Part shown: one piece after another, positions 45,591 to 56,734 of the stretch
How positions within the stretch are numbered: position 1 is the first letter of the stretch
Layout of the letters: every line of letters starts with the position of its first letter
Assembly (NCBI RefSeq): GCF_030272615.1
Contig: NC_081410.1
Location: 574,441,241-574,505,240, forward strand
Direction: 5' to 3'
DNA: 64,000 nt
Source: Cryptomeria japonica
Lineage: Eukaryota; Streptophyta; Pinopsida; Cupressales; Cupressaceae
Made by a program: the position numbers and the translations under genes
The notes under the pieces: generated by a model
Seen by the model: the letters and a program-made list of their open reading frames with translations, nothing else
Told to the model about the DNA's origin: nothing
Database searches by the model: none

Positions 45591-47200
45591 ACCAAAAGAG
45601 GTACAGACCAAAGGCAACAAAAGACTAGCAAAAATAAAAAAGCTATCAAAAAGACAGAAGAACAAAAGAAGCTAGTATAGATTTTTTAGGGCCTCCGCAA
45701 ACTCTCTAGTTGAGTCATGTTTAGAGCTATTTTATTAAGCTCACATATTTCTTGATTAGAAAAAATATTCTTCATATTAGCTCTGGTTCTTTTACAAGGC
45801 CCAATAGTTTCCTATTTCTTTTTGTCCAAGGCATCGACATCTACTGCAGTACCTTCCTGACGGAGAGATTCAAACTTTCCAACCATGGTGTTTATACTCT
45901 TTGCAGAATTCTTCACCACTTTGTGGCTGTAGGTGACCAAACATATCAAATTCTTATTGACTTTCTAGAACTTGTTCTCCATCTGGCTCAATCTACCCTC
46001 AAACTCTTTCTTAATTTTTTCCTTCAACTATGACAATCTGCTATTATAATATTTCTTCATCCCACTTACCATACCCACTATTTTCTACATGGAATCCACA
46101 ATTGAATTTATCTAGTCCATCGTCCATTTTCAATAGCTTGGATATCATGTTTGTTGTTAATTGCCTAAATTTCACATTGATGTCCTTAATTTCATAAAAA
46201 GCCCATTTAAACATTCTAAAGTTGTCCACAATAACATAGCAGTCCATGGACAACACATCATCAAGGCTCTCCTTTCCCAGACTAAGGAAGTGGGAATTGG
46301 CATTAAGGTCCTTCAGAAAGGGGGTTCTATTACATCTGGAGGAGGGTAGGATAGATTTTTTTGAGATGGAATTGTGGGACAACTGGTTGTTCGAATTTGA
46401 AGTAGAAGCAGGGGAGGCTTTGCCTTGTTTAGCTTTCCATCTAGTCTTAAAAGAAGACTCCAACCTAGAATCAGACTCATCCATGTCAGTATTCCATTCT
46501 TCCTCATTAGAGGATAGGCTAACATGATCTTCTTCCTTAGACTCGCTAGAATCTTTAGGAACCCTAGTCAAAGTGGAGGGTAGGGTTTTGATGTGCTCAT
46601 GGATAAGGAAAGGCAAATCCCCATGAATGACAAGGAAATTATTTTTTTCCTATGATCCTTAATGATATCATTAATGGATGCCACTAAGAAGAAGGGGAAA
46701 TAAATCTTCACATAGTGCCTAAAATGATTAAGCAGAACAAAATGATGCCAATAGGACCTAGTATATCTCCCATCAAGGGTAACATATTTCATCAAAATAA
46801 CAAGAATAGAGTGCCAAATGGATTTGATGTTACTCGTGTCATAGTTTCTTTTATCCACTTTGGTGAGCTTCTCCCTCTCCTTTTCATTTCTCAGAAATAT
46901 TTTAATGGGAGTGTCGGACATTTTTCTCTTTGTAGAATTTCACACCTTCCATTGACAAACTAGTGACTTTGGCAATCAACTTCTCATCAATTTCCACCTT
47001 TCTACCCTCAATTTGAATTTTTCCATCCTTCAAACCCTTGCTAATTTATTTGTGAAATTTGCATGCACTTTGTGCAATCTTTCTATGAAAGGGGTAAGAC
47101 CACCACAATCCAAGATCTGCCATTTCATTTTGTTCTTCTTGAGTTCTTCACAATTTAAGGGTTCAACCCTTTTCCTTTATCCTCCCATGGTGTCAATAAT
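45591..47200 (-). pseudogene. Accessory ORF of LTR-A: plant-transposon-type domain, acidic linker, membrane end
   Basis: Reading minus from about 47195: KMKWQILDCGGLTPFIERLH (47080-47140), VHANFTNKLARVW, SDTPIKIFLRNEKEREKLTK (46860-46920), KYVTLDGRYTRSYWHHFVLL (46730-46790). After a frame change comes the open 190-codon segment 46616-46044, with an acidic Ser/Glu stretch (46500-46560) and a predicted helix at its end. Further on a hydrophobic run (SFFCSSVFLIAFLFLLVFC) lies near 45610-45670. The first part resembles, by recollection, the 'putative plant transposon protein' domain seen in gypsy-associated ORFs. The function is unknown. Like the ORF at 1-2073 it carries a C-terminal membrane segment. 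Confidence 0.5.
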
Positions 47201-47319
47201 GGAACTAGTTCGCAGGGTAGGGAAATTCCAAAAAGGGTCCCAAGGTACCCAGAAAGCGTGTGACACAACCAAAAATAATACAAGAATGACACGCTTAATA
47301 ATTAAAATTTGAGCTATCA

Positions 47320-48215
47320 TATTAAGGCATGACATAGTCATTTACTATTATACCTTTATTTGTCTAAGCCAAATCATATAGCATCAAGGCCTTAATTTTG
47401 GTCAATAGCATATCACCAAGCCCCCATACATTTTCATCATTTCTCCTAATTAGAAAAGTGGTCCGCCAACCCATTAGCTTCGCAATAGGCATGGGATATA
47501 TTAAAGTTTTAAAATAAATCCTTAGCTCGCTCAACCCAACTATTGATATTCCAAGAAGGTTTTTGTTTTTCAAATAGGTGTTGGATTATGTTATTAGAGT
47601 CCCCCTCAAGCTCAATAGCATTAGCATTGATTTTTTTTCCAACAAAACCCCATGGTAGGTAGCCACAAGTTCAGCAAGGTGGTTTGTCTAACATCACAAA
47701 GGGAGTGCCACCACTAATAAGATCCTACCATTTTCATCCCCAATCACTCCACCATGTCCAATTGGCTCGAGGTTTCCCTTGGCTACCCCATAAAAGTTGA
47801 TTTTGACCCATCTAGCCAAAGGAAGTGTCCAACAAGAATATTTCCTAGGGGATTTGATCAAACTAGGATCACCAGGATAATCCAACCTTATGTTCCATCT
47901 GAAAGAAAAATCAACATCAAAAGAGGAGACAATATTCACCTTAAGCTTAAGATTATTGCTCGCAGATAGAAAGTTATCAGTAATAACTCTTCGAATTTTA
48001 TTGAAAACAACTGGAGGGGGAGAGGTGACATTCATAAATATTCTATTATTATGTTCTTTCCAAATGCCCCAGGCCAGATGAGGGAAAGATAAGGACCAAC
48101 GTAGCTTAAGGGAATTATTAGTGGTCATCCCTCTCCATTGGGCGAGGAGGTCACAAGATATGAATGGAAAACCCAATCCACATTCCATAACTTCAAAAGA
48201 GGCTACCAAACTTTA
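47320..48215 (-). pseudogene. LINE ORF2 C-terminus: RNase H
   Basis: The frame 48209-47694 is open for 171 codons. It contains LSFPHLAWGIWKEHNNRIF (48050-48105) and the start of RNase H (ARWVKINFYGVAKGNLEPIG, 47755-47815; HGGVIGDENGRILLV). After 47694 it degrades, with AYCEANGLADHFSN near 47455-47500. The first catalytic Asp position of RNase H (NFDG in active copies) reads NFYG. Confidence 0.8.
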
Positions 48216-48870
48216 CAAGTGAAATCACAATGCAGGATCAAGTGATGAATAGTTTTCGCCTCCTTCATACAAAGGAAACATTTATTAGAAAGATAGAAGC
48301 CTCTTTTACACAAATTATCAATAGTAAAAAAAAATTATGCATTAGAATCCAAAAGAAAATATTGATCTTTGGAATAAGAGCTTTCGACCACACACCAGCC
48401 CATGGGGGGAGGATGATGATTATGAAATCAAAAGGCCATGGCCAAAGCAACTGAAAAAGTCTCCCAAAGGGGGAGCACTTTCATACGATCTGATCTTCAA
48501 CATTCCAATTGAGCATATAAGAGTTCTAAGCCATTTGAAGGGGTTTTAGATCAACATTAATTTCACCCAGGTTAACCCACTTGTTATTATTGAAGTAGTC
48601 AACCACCCAAATGTTGAACTTGACTTTACATCTTTCCATATACTTACTAAAGGTTGTATGGTTGCAGAGTGGGCCATGGCCAATCCAACTATCTTCCCAA
48701 AACATAACTACCCTACCAGATCCTAGATTCCATCCAACTCCACTCTTCTCTATGGATCTCACACGCACCATGAAATTCCAAAGAGATGAGCCAGAAGGGA
48801 TATCATTAGTAGTGAAAAAGTTTTGGATTGAATCATTATTTTGAAGATATTTCCTTTTCCAAATAACATT
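48216..48870 (-). pseudogene. LINE ORF2: zinc-binding reverse transcriptase C-terminal region
   Basis: Frame 48771-48526 has MVRVRSIEKSGVGWNLGSGR and VVMFWEDSWIG, the classical block of plant LINEs after the reverse transcriptase. The part between 48500 and 48220 includes remnants of the zinc-binding region (KINIFFWILMHNFF, normally W.......). Confidence 0.8.
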
Positions 48871-48874
48871 CCAT

Positions 48875-49959
48875 GGGTGAATTCACAAAGCTGGTTCCCA
48901 CTTTTGCCAATGAAGGAATTTGGCGAAAGTGGGAACTTTGATTTTCTAGGTGTTTGAGCGAAATAGTGGTATTCGCTCGAACCACCCCTGGGAGTTCGAG
49001 CGAACCACATTGCGGACCTGGGTTCGCTCGAACCGCAGGTGACTTTGTACGGGCTGAAATCAAGCCTATTGGTTCAAGCGAATGGGGGTTCTCTCAAACC
49101 ATAATGGATTTGAGCGAACCCCATTCGATCGAAGTACTGTTCATTCGAACCCTCTAATTTGAGGTTTCTCCCAAAAATTTTCAAAATTCTGAAGAATTAA
49201 TGACTTCAGAGCTCTAGTTCAAAGCACGAATGAAATAATCTTGATAACCCAAAAATATTAGATTGTAGTACTTGGAGCAAGCTTTCCAACGAGTATAATT
49301 TTGTTATATTTTGAATTTATTATGTTCTTGTTTTTTTAATTTTATGGAAAATTGGTTTTTCATCGAACATGAACTTCTTTGTTCAACGCATTGGGAAAAA
49401 TAAGAAACTAATTCAAAAAAATTCTGATAAATATCTATGCCCCTGCTATTGATCTCTTCTTTCTAACAAAAAAAATAAAATTGAATTTCGATTTATATAG
49501 AACAAGTTATGTGTTCAAACATAAACCTATGTCTACATTATGACTAGTCAGACTTCAAAACTTTATAAAATGAAAAATATTGAACATATCACTATAAAAC
49601 CAAAGGCAAGCCCTGGATATTGATGTTACAAACCAAATTTTGAAAGAATTGAGTTTTTATCATTTATAGAAAAAAATTTATACATTTCGGGAGGCACCTC
49701 ACTCTTAAAAAATGTAGTTTGTTGTAAAAAACTACTTTTCGAGGGAGATGGAAAATTTAAAAAAAAATTCATCAAAAAAATTTGAAAAAAATGTATATAG
49801 AATCTACAAACAAAATGCTAGAAATCACTAATTTACATCATCTTTAAATTTTTAATAGTTTAAAAGTTATAGTTCTCGGAAGTTGAAGATTATTTTAAAA
49901 ATGTACATCTCAGTGTCAAAAGTGGCAAAAAAGTGGGAACCATTATTGTGAGTTCACCC
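48875..49959. mobile_element. Inverted-repeat DNA element (about 1.1 kb, Mutator-like or hAT-like)
   Basis: It interrupts the LINE between its reverse transcriptase and zinc-binding parts. The left end GGGTGAATTCACAAAG plus TGGTTCCCACTTTTGCCA matches the reverse complement of the right end (GGGTGAACTCACAATAAT plus GGTTCCCACTTTTTTGCCA), about 35 bases with a few differences and a 2-base indel. The flanks contain CATTCC on both sides (48869-48874 and about 49961-49966), compatible with a decayed 8-9-base target duplication. No transposase is encoded, so it is non-autonomous. Confidence 0.72.
48953..49157. repeat. Subterminal array of TTCGCTCGAACC-type motifs
   Basis: About nine copies of TTCGCTCGAACC or its complement GGTTCGAGCGAA (and variants such as GGTTCAAGCGAA) lie in alternating orientation near one end of the inverted-repeat element. 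In DNA transposons such subterminal repeats are often transposase-binding sites. Confidence 0.7.
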
Positions 49960-50684
49960 CCATTCCCCTTTCGAATTAAAAATTTTCTAGATCATCTTAG
50001 CAAGGAGGGAATTATTGAAATCCAGAATACTTCTCAAACCCAGGCCACCCCATTTTTCGGTGTTTTCAAACAGAGTTCCATGCCACAAGAGGCATTCTCT
50101 TTAGTTCTTCAACCCCAAACCAGAGAAACTTCTTTTGAATGCTTTCAATTTATTTAGCATATTTGGTAGGAATTTTGAACAAGCTAAGAGCGTAAACAGG
50201 AAGATTTTGGAAGGTCACTTTTAAAATTTACACTTTTCTAGCCTGACTTAAAAAAGCCCCCTTCCATCCAACCATTTTTTGATGAAACTTGTCAATCAAA
50301 GAAATCTAGAAAGAATCGGTCACTTTAGAACATAGAGGAAGTCCTAAATAAATAGCAGGTAACTTTCCAATTGAACAACCTAAATTTTAGAGATCCTCCT
50401 TTGTCTAGCTTCAAGAGTATTAATGGAGTAAAGAGATATTTTAGAGTAATTTATGCATTGTCCTGAAGCATTAACATAATCCATCAAGATTTTCTTTAGG
50501 GAATGCCCTTCCCCCACTAAAGCCTCCCTCATCACAATAGTGTCATCCATGAATTGTTGGTGTGAGAAAACATGCACATTTGACAAAGGTTTAAGCCCTT
50601 TCAATCCTCCATTCCTAATCATATTGAGCATATATCTTCCAAAGTCTCTGTCGCCAAAGTGAATAGAATAGGAGATAAAGGGTC
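49960..50684 (-). pseudogene. LINE ORF2: reverse transcriptase, C-terminal part with FMDD
   Basis: The minus frame has GDPLSPILFTLATETLED (50630-50690), then VHVFSHQQFMDDTIVMREA (50520-50580) with the catalytic FxDD box. CINYSKISLYSIN, GKLPAIYLGLPL (50340-50375) and GWKGAFLSQARKV follow. These are the standard palm and thumb blocks of plant L1 reverse transcriptase. Confidence 0.88.
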
Positions 50685-50692
50685 TCCTTGAT

Positions 50693-50991
50693 CACGAGGG
50701 CTTCAGTAGCTAGGCAATATTATATCATGTGCATTCATATTGGGGGGTTTAATATCCCAAAAATGAGGGTGCAATATATTGCCTATCAATGAAAATAGGG
50801 GGTTTTTAATTCCGACTATGAAAAAATACAATATTTGGTGAAAATAAGGGGGCTTTTAATTTGGGATGTGTATTGGGAGGGGGTGACAAAAAAGGAGCTT
50901 AGGGCAATATTTTTTGAAAATAGGGGGATTCTTTAGAATACCATGAACACATGTGTACTATAACCTAGGTTCACTAAGTAAAGCCCTCATG
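50693..50991. mobile_element. 299-bp hAT-type MITE
   Basis: Terminal inverted repeats CACGAGGGCTT (left) and CATGAGGGCTT (right, reversed) differ at one base. An 8-base target duplication, TCCTTGAT, is perfect at 50685-50692 and 50992-50999. CA-starting short inverted repeats with 8-base duplications are the hAT signature. It splits the LINE reverse transcriptase between the KGHHQG and QGDPLSP blocks. It has no coding capacity. Confidence 0.9.
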
Positions 50992-52115
50992 TCCTTGATG
51001 ATGACCTTTAGATATTTCAAAGAAATTTGAAGGGGCTCCATTGATAATCACTGTAGATTTGGAAGTAGAAATGAGTTGCCAATCCAAATCAATAAATTTA
51101 CTGCAAAATCCATAGGCAGCCCAAACCTTAGTAAGGAAGTTCCAATCATCTCGATCATAAGCCTTGGATCGATCAAGTTTAAGAAAAATGCCTTGATGAT
51201 TGGCATTCTCAAGAGAATGAATATTCTCATGAATGGTGATGACAGAGTCCAAAATCTGACAACCAAGTACAAAACCTTTCTATTGAGTAGTAATGAAATG
51301 ATGGAGCACCTCCGGTAATCTAGAAGTCAAAACTTTTGAGAAGATTTTGTATACATAATTGTAGAGACTAATGAGATGGAAAACCTCAAATGAATCCGCT
51401 CTAGGAAATTTTGGGATAAGCATGATGAAAGTAGAGCTTATCTCCTTTAAAATTCTTCTAGAGCAAAAAAACTCCTTGATCGCATTACCCACATCTTCCC
51501 CCATAATCTCCAAAAACATCTGAAAGAAGAATACAGGAAAACCATCAGGGCCCAGAGCCTTATTTCCTTCAAATGAGAGGATTGCTTTCTTGATTTTCTA
51601 AAGGGAAGGAATAGCTATTGGGTGTTTATTACAACCTTCATCTTCTAGTCTAGGGATGGCTTCAAGGAAGTCTTGTTTAGCCTCATCTAGAAATTTTTCA
51701 GCCTTTAATAAATTCAAAAATAAACTCACTTTTTTTTCTCTAATAGCATCTTCCTTATCAAAAACTATCTCATTCTTTAGAATCCTGGAGATTCTGTTAA
51801 TAGCTCTATGTTTAAGAGTTGACATATGGACAAATATAGTGTTCTTATCCTTAGAAGCAATCCAAATAGATATAGACCACAACTCCTTTTCTTTAAAAAT
51901 AATATCATGGTATTGAGTGAGGATCTCATTTTCCTTAGCTAAATAATCCCCAATATAACCCTCCTTTTGAATTTTGTCCTAAATATCTTTTAAATCTAGT
52001 TGGATAGAAGCTTTAGTTTGGAAAATATTTCCAAAACACTCTTTATTCCATTTTCTAATATAATAATTGATTATTCCAAGATTTTTAGCAATACGGAACA
52101 TGGCATTACGATCAA
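50992..52115 (-). pseudogene. LINE ORF2: reverse transcriptase, N-terminal part
   Basis: From 52110 down: DRNAMFRIAKNLG, then the open 94 codons 51882-51598 (WSISIWIASKDKNTIFVHM). KALGPDGFPVFFFQMFLEIM follows (51500-51570, block GPDG), then FIMLIPKFPRADS (51400-51435), LISLYNYVYKIFSKVLTSRL (51320-51380), GFVLGCQILDSVITIHENIH (51215-51280) and LKLDRSKAYDRDDWNFL (51128-51180, first catalytic Asp: KLDRSKAYD). Only a few stops occur. Confidence 0.88.
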
Positions 52116-52120
52116 CTTTT

Positions 52121-52944
52121 TGATGCAGCCATAACCGGTGAAACCCTCAAAAGAGTATTGATTGGCTTAAGCAGCAAGAGTAACACAATGAAAACAACAA
52201 GAAAACATAGAAAGATTATAGAAACAGATCATATGATTCCCTTAGAACTTCCAGCAACCAACCGGTTATCATCATACAATCATCATAGAACATCCAGAAG
52301 TTAATTGGTTACATGTAGGCTTCAAGCTAGATATAATCCAACCGAGACTCTAAGAGTCAACTAGATCACTAACTGTGAATCTCAATCCTCATTCTCATTT
52401 CTACTTCCTCTGCCCCACAAATGATTACATAATACCCTATATATACCCACCGAAACATATCCAGGTTGGCCTCAAAAGATTACATTTACCAATGCAAGAT
52501 AATGAAATGTGTAACTAGGTTGACCCTAAGAATGCAAGAAATCTTTTCGAAAAATAACAACCAAGAAGTGTGGTTCAGCAAGAAGGTCGGCCACACACCA
52601 AAGAACATTGGACAAGACCCAAAATAGATCCACATGCCAATAACTACTCCAGTACTGAAGGAAAACCAACCAGTAAGCACAAGAACTGTCCCATAACCCA
52701 AAAACAATCAACCGAGAGCGATAACTAATCGGAAAAGACTCCAAATGGACTGAAAATATGGAATTAAGCACATGAACTAGCCTGAAAATCGAAAATAGGA
52801 TCTGCAATGAAAAGCAAGTGACTATCAGTACCAATCAGTAAGAACACAAAAAACTGCACACTGAACTAAACAAGAACTAAACTAAAAGGAAATATTTTTT
52901 GGTTGATGCAAGATTTCTCATAGACCGGGGATTCTCCTGCATCA
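52121..52944 (-). repeat. 3' LTR of the gag-protease element
   Basis: On the minus strand it starts TGATGCAGGAGAATCC after a polypurine-like ACTTGGGGTGTC and ends GGTTATGGCTGCATCA. Confidence 0.88.
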
Positions 52945-53600
52945 GACACCCCAAGTAGAAAAATATGTTCCATGAGAGGAAACTCATGAACATCTAAAAT
53001 GATTCAGGATAAAGACCCCATGCTCATTTCTGATGCAAACATCTTCCTTATCTGCTAACCTCTTCTTTAGCTCCTCTGGGACCTCAACTGGCTTTGCTAA
53101 CCCCTAACTCTCTTCGTTTCTCTTCCTTTTCTTTAGATATGCACATTGCCTCTGTTTACTGCTCTCTTTAATCTGCAACTCTGATTTGTTTCTACCACAA
53201 GACTTCATTTAGTGTGTCACCATAAGCTCTCTGTCATCCGATTCTATTTGTCCATCGGTCTTATTTATCAGATCTTTTTACAAACTTATGTCACCTTACG
53301 GTATACCCTCTGCAATCGATTTCTCGGTACTGTAACCTTTCTCAAGAATTATATTCTTTACCTCCTTCTCTTTGTCCTTCAAAGAAGTCAATGTGAACTT
53401 CTTCCCATCTTTGTCAATAGTGACTAGGTTTCTTCTACAATCATAAATAGCTCCTCTATCAAACTACCAAGGTCTTCCCAACAAGACAATGTGACAAGCA
53501 CTCATAGATACAACATCACACAAAACATCATCCCTAAAAGGCCCAATATTAAAATTCACCAAACACTGTTCTTTTATTTTTTTATCTTGTGATCATCTTG
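52945..53600 (-). pseudogene. Protease C-terminus and 3' region of the gag-protease element
   Basis: Minus-strand remnants of the second half of the protease (GPFRDDVLCDVV, LLGRPW, DRGAIYDCRRNLVTIDKDGK) lie at about 53410-53570, followed by a non-coding leader to the polypurine tract near 52945-52956. Confidence 0.7.
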
Positions 53601-53798
53601 TAACCAACTTACCTAGTAAGGACAAGGATGCTCAATCCTTTTCAATCCAAGCTTCACTACCATCTCTTCAAATACCAAATTATCTGTACTTCCACTATCC
53701 ACAATAACCTTACAACACTTACCACCTGATTTGCACACGGTCCAGAAAAGACTCTCTCTCTGAGTGGGTCTTGTATCCTCACTGTTCTTCTCCATCAT
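53601..53798 (-). pseudogene. Aspartic protease of the gag-protease element
   Basis: The frame 53798-53613 has GGKCCKVIVDSGSTDNLVFE (53675-53735): the retropepsin loop DSGST is intact. The next block (KLGLKRIEHPCPY) aligns with gypsy-2 KLKFERIPHTHPY. A stop at 53613 ends the frame. Confidence 0.87.
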
Positions 53799-54838
53799 GA
53801 CTCTCCTAAATATAAGGGATTATCCTTGGTCCGGTATACATTCAGGTCTGGTAACTTCACCTTCTATTTCCTCATTATCCACTCAACTTCTTGCCATTCC
53901 CTGCTTACATTGATAAAATCTATGTCTGATTTCTCCACACTTGAAATATTTGCTAGGAAATTCTCTACCGGTACTGCCAGTGCCTTTCTTCTGTGTTTTC
54001 TATTTTGGTTCTTTACTCCACTTAGGTTTTGATTCTTCCTCAAAGATTATTTCTTTGTACTCATCTACCACTTGAATCTCTCCTTCCCTTTATTTAGATT
54101 CCTTCTTCTCATATTCTCCTCAACCTTCAAAGCATACTGGTAAGCTTCTTCAACTATGGAAGCCCTCAACATACTCATCTCATCCTGAATGTTAAATGCA
54201 AATCCATTTATGTACCTCACCACCTTTTCTCTATTCATCTATCTATGTCTAGATCTAATCATCGCCTTGTAGAATTCCTCAGTGTACTCTTTCACAGTCA
54301 TGTTTCTCTATTTCAGTTTCTACAAATTCTTGAACAATTCCAACTCATAGTCTCCTGGTATGAACTTCACCTTCAATCTTGCAAACATCCATCTCTACCA
54401 GGTGATCTTCATTTCACCATTCTCCACTCTGTCTTTCTGAAATTATTTCTACCATAAGGAAGCATTCCCTTTCAACTTATTATGTGCCAACCGGACTCTC
54501 TATGGGTCCTTGACATCCTCAAACTCAAAGTAATCCTCTAACTCTCTGATCCTATCAATTATATCCTCCAGGTTCAGCGTTTTAGAAAAGTTTGAAACTT
54601 CTACCTTATGAACTTTACTCACTTGCACCACTGCTCTTAGGAATATTTCCTCTCTTCCATCTTCCGGTCCTTCAGCTTCTACTTCTTCAAGCTCTTCACC
54701 CCCTTCTTCATACCCATCCTCAGATTCAGGGTTTCTTCGCAAACCAACCAAAGTGGTTTGGATTTCATTCCTCACTTCATTCTTGAAGTCCTCCATCATC
54801 TGCTCTACCCTCTGAGGGTTTTTCCTTCTAGGTGACAT
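53799..54838 (-). pseudogene. Gag of the gag-protease element
   Basis: The ATG at 54838 starts MSPRRKNPQRVEQMMEDFKN. The first 110 codons are open, with a long acidic Glu/Gly stretch (54660-54730) and LEDIIDRIRELEDYFEFEDV. After a frameshift come LAHNKLKGNASLW (54440-54480), KFIPGDYELELF, EYTEEFYKAMIRSRH, FAFNIQDEMSMLRASIVEEA (54140-54205) and YQYALKVEENMRRR. This gag-domain order and wording parallel gypsy-2 (EEMSLLCPQIV...YQLALKVEEKSRR). No intact zinc knuckle was found. Confidence 0.82.
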
Positions 54839-55009
54839 CTCATCCTCTGCTCCAGTGAACTGCCTCAACTTGGCAATTTGACTACCAGTTTCAATTTCCT
54901 CCCCTCGACAATCTATTGAACACACGCACAGCCTGCCTCCAATCGGTGATCTATCCACCCAAAGGAATGCCTCAAGGTTCACAAAAAACTCTTCCAGTAA
55001 CCAGTTCAC

Positions 55010-55024
55010 AGCCAACTTTGATAC
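55010..55024 (-). other. Primer binding site of the gag-protease element
   Basis: On the minus strand TGGTATCAAAGTTGG lies four bases after the 5' LTR end (GTGCATCA). It is an initiator-tRNA-type site with one change from TGGTATCAGAG. Confidence 0.75.
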
Positions 55025-55028
55025 CACT

Positions 55029-55851
55029 TGATGCACCCATAACCAATGAAACCCTCAAAAGAGAATTGACTGGCTTATGCAACAAGAGTAACACAATGAA
55101 AGCAATAAGAAAACATAGCAAGATTACTAAAACTGATCATATTAATTCCTTAGAACTTCTAGAAACCAATCGATTATCATCATACAATCATCATATAACA
55201 TCCGGTAGTTAACTGGTTACATGCAGGCTTCAAGCAAGATACAATCCAACCGAGACTTTAAGAACCAACTGAATCACTAAATGTGAATCTCAATCCTCAT
55301 TCTCATTTCTACTTCCTCTGCCCCACAAATGATTACATAATACCCTATATATAGCCATCAGAACATATCTGGGTCATCCTCAAAAGATTACATTTATCAA
55401 TGCAGGAAAATGAAATGTGTAACTAGGTCGGCCCTAAGAATGCAAGAAATATTTCCAGAAAATAACAAATAAGAAGTGCGGTTCAATAGGAAGGTTGGCC
55501 ACACACTAAAGAACATCGAACAAGGACTAAAATAGATCCACACGCCAAGAACCACTTCAGTAATGAAGGAAAACCAACCGATAAGCACAAGAACTGTATC
55601 AAAACCCAGAAACAGTCAACCAGGAGCGATAACTAACCAGAAAAGAGTCCAAATGGATTGAAAATCTAGAACTAAGCACATGAACCAGCCTAGAAATCGA
55701 AAATAGGATCTTCAATGAAAAGAAAGAGACTATCGATACCAACCGGTAAGAACAAAGAAAGCTGCACATTGAACTAAACAAGAACTAAACTGAAAGAAAA
55801 TATTTTTGTTTGATGCAAGATTGCTCATAGACCAGGGATGCCCCTGCATAA
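55029..55851 (-). repeat. 5' LTR of the gag-protease element
   Basis: It matches 52121-52944 along its length. Its outer terminus reads TTATGCAGGGGCATCC on the minus strand, a TG-to-TT change at the very end that would impair integration. Confidence 0.88.
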
Positions 55852-55856
55852 CTTTT

Positions 55857-56640
55857 GTGCTTCATCATTCCAAAATTTTATCTTTTGTCTATGAGTGTTG
55901 GATCCACATTCTCTCAAAATAGAAGGGAGGATTCTTCTTCCCTGACATGGATTCCACTTGAAAACTAAGAGGGTAAATTTGATCAGACGCAACTCTTGAG
56001 AGAGCATTTAGAGTACAAACATATAGAAAAAATGAACAATTAGAAATAAGGGCACAATCTAGTCTAACTCATTACCAACCCACCTATTGGTCCAAGTAAA
56101 GGAAGCTCCTACGAGGTCCAAATCATGGAGGCATTGATTGTTGATAAAATCCAATAAGTCCTACTTATTATCTGCTTGAATCTGGGATCCACCAAACTTC
56201 TCTATATTCTAAAGAGGAGTATTGAAACCACCAATAACCATCTCATTTTTGTTCTAAAATTGATTTCTAAAAAGAGCTAAACTTTTTCAGAATCTCCTCC
56301 TAGTAGATTTGTTATTAGGAGAATAGATGTTAGACAAAATGCAAGAGAAATCATCATGGATATGCTTGAACCCGATATCTATATGGTTAGCATCTTCCCA
56401 AATGCAAGACCCCGTTATAAAAAATTCATTCTAAAAAATAGCGCAACCCCTTGAAGACTCATCTGAGATATTACTATCAGTTCCATAAATCTTTTAAAAA
56501 ATTATTTTCAAAACTTTATCTTTCGATATCTTTGTTTTTTTAATAACCACGATGTCTATCTTATGATCTCTAATAAAATTTCATAAAATATCCTTCTTGT
56601 ATGGGCTATTGAGCCCCCTCATGTTCCAAGTCATTGTCTT
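55857..56640 (-). pseudogene. LINE ORF2: endonuclease domain
   Basis: Starts at 56635 with MTWNMRGLNSPYKKDI, the canonical start of plant LINE ORF2. Further motifs are IVVIKKTKIS, CILSNIYSPNNK, MVIGGFNTPL (normally GDFN), SFTWTNRWVGNELD and the FWNDEAQK end at the LTR-element junction. Several stops and the changed GDFN motif show loss of function. Confidence 0.85.
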
Positions 56641-56734
56641 CATTATTTGTGTGTGGTGTTGTTGTGACAAATTTCAGGAATAGTTTTCTGACTTCCATCC
56701 TCAACTCGTGGTATTTCCACAATCAGCCTTTAGT

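Larger units (their letters stand above)
52121..55851 (-). mobile_element. Non-autonomous gypsy element with gag and protease only (TR-GAG type)
   Basis: The LTRs at 52121-52944 and 55029-55851 are 824 and 823 bases long and highly similar. They enclose only 2.08 kb, which encode gag and protease on the minus strand. There is no reverse transcriptase, RNase H or integrase. The flanks are a perfect 5-base target duplication CTTTT (52116-52120 and 55852-55856). The gag and protease resemble those of gypsy-2, so a relative of gypsy-2 is a plausible helper (inference). The element lies inside LINE ORF2 between endonuclease and reverse transcriptase. Confidence 0.9.

Noticed and set aside
48953-49157. 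Regular short repeats resembling a CRISPR array
   Set aside because: The copies alternate orientation, spacing is irregular, the setting is a plant transposon, and no cas genes are present.
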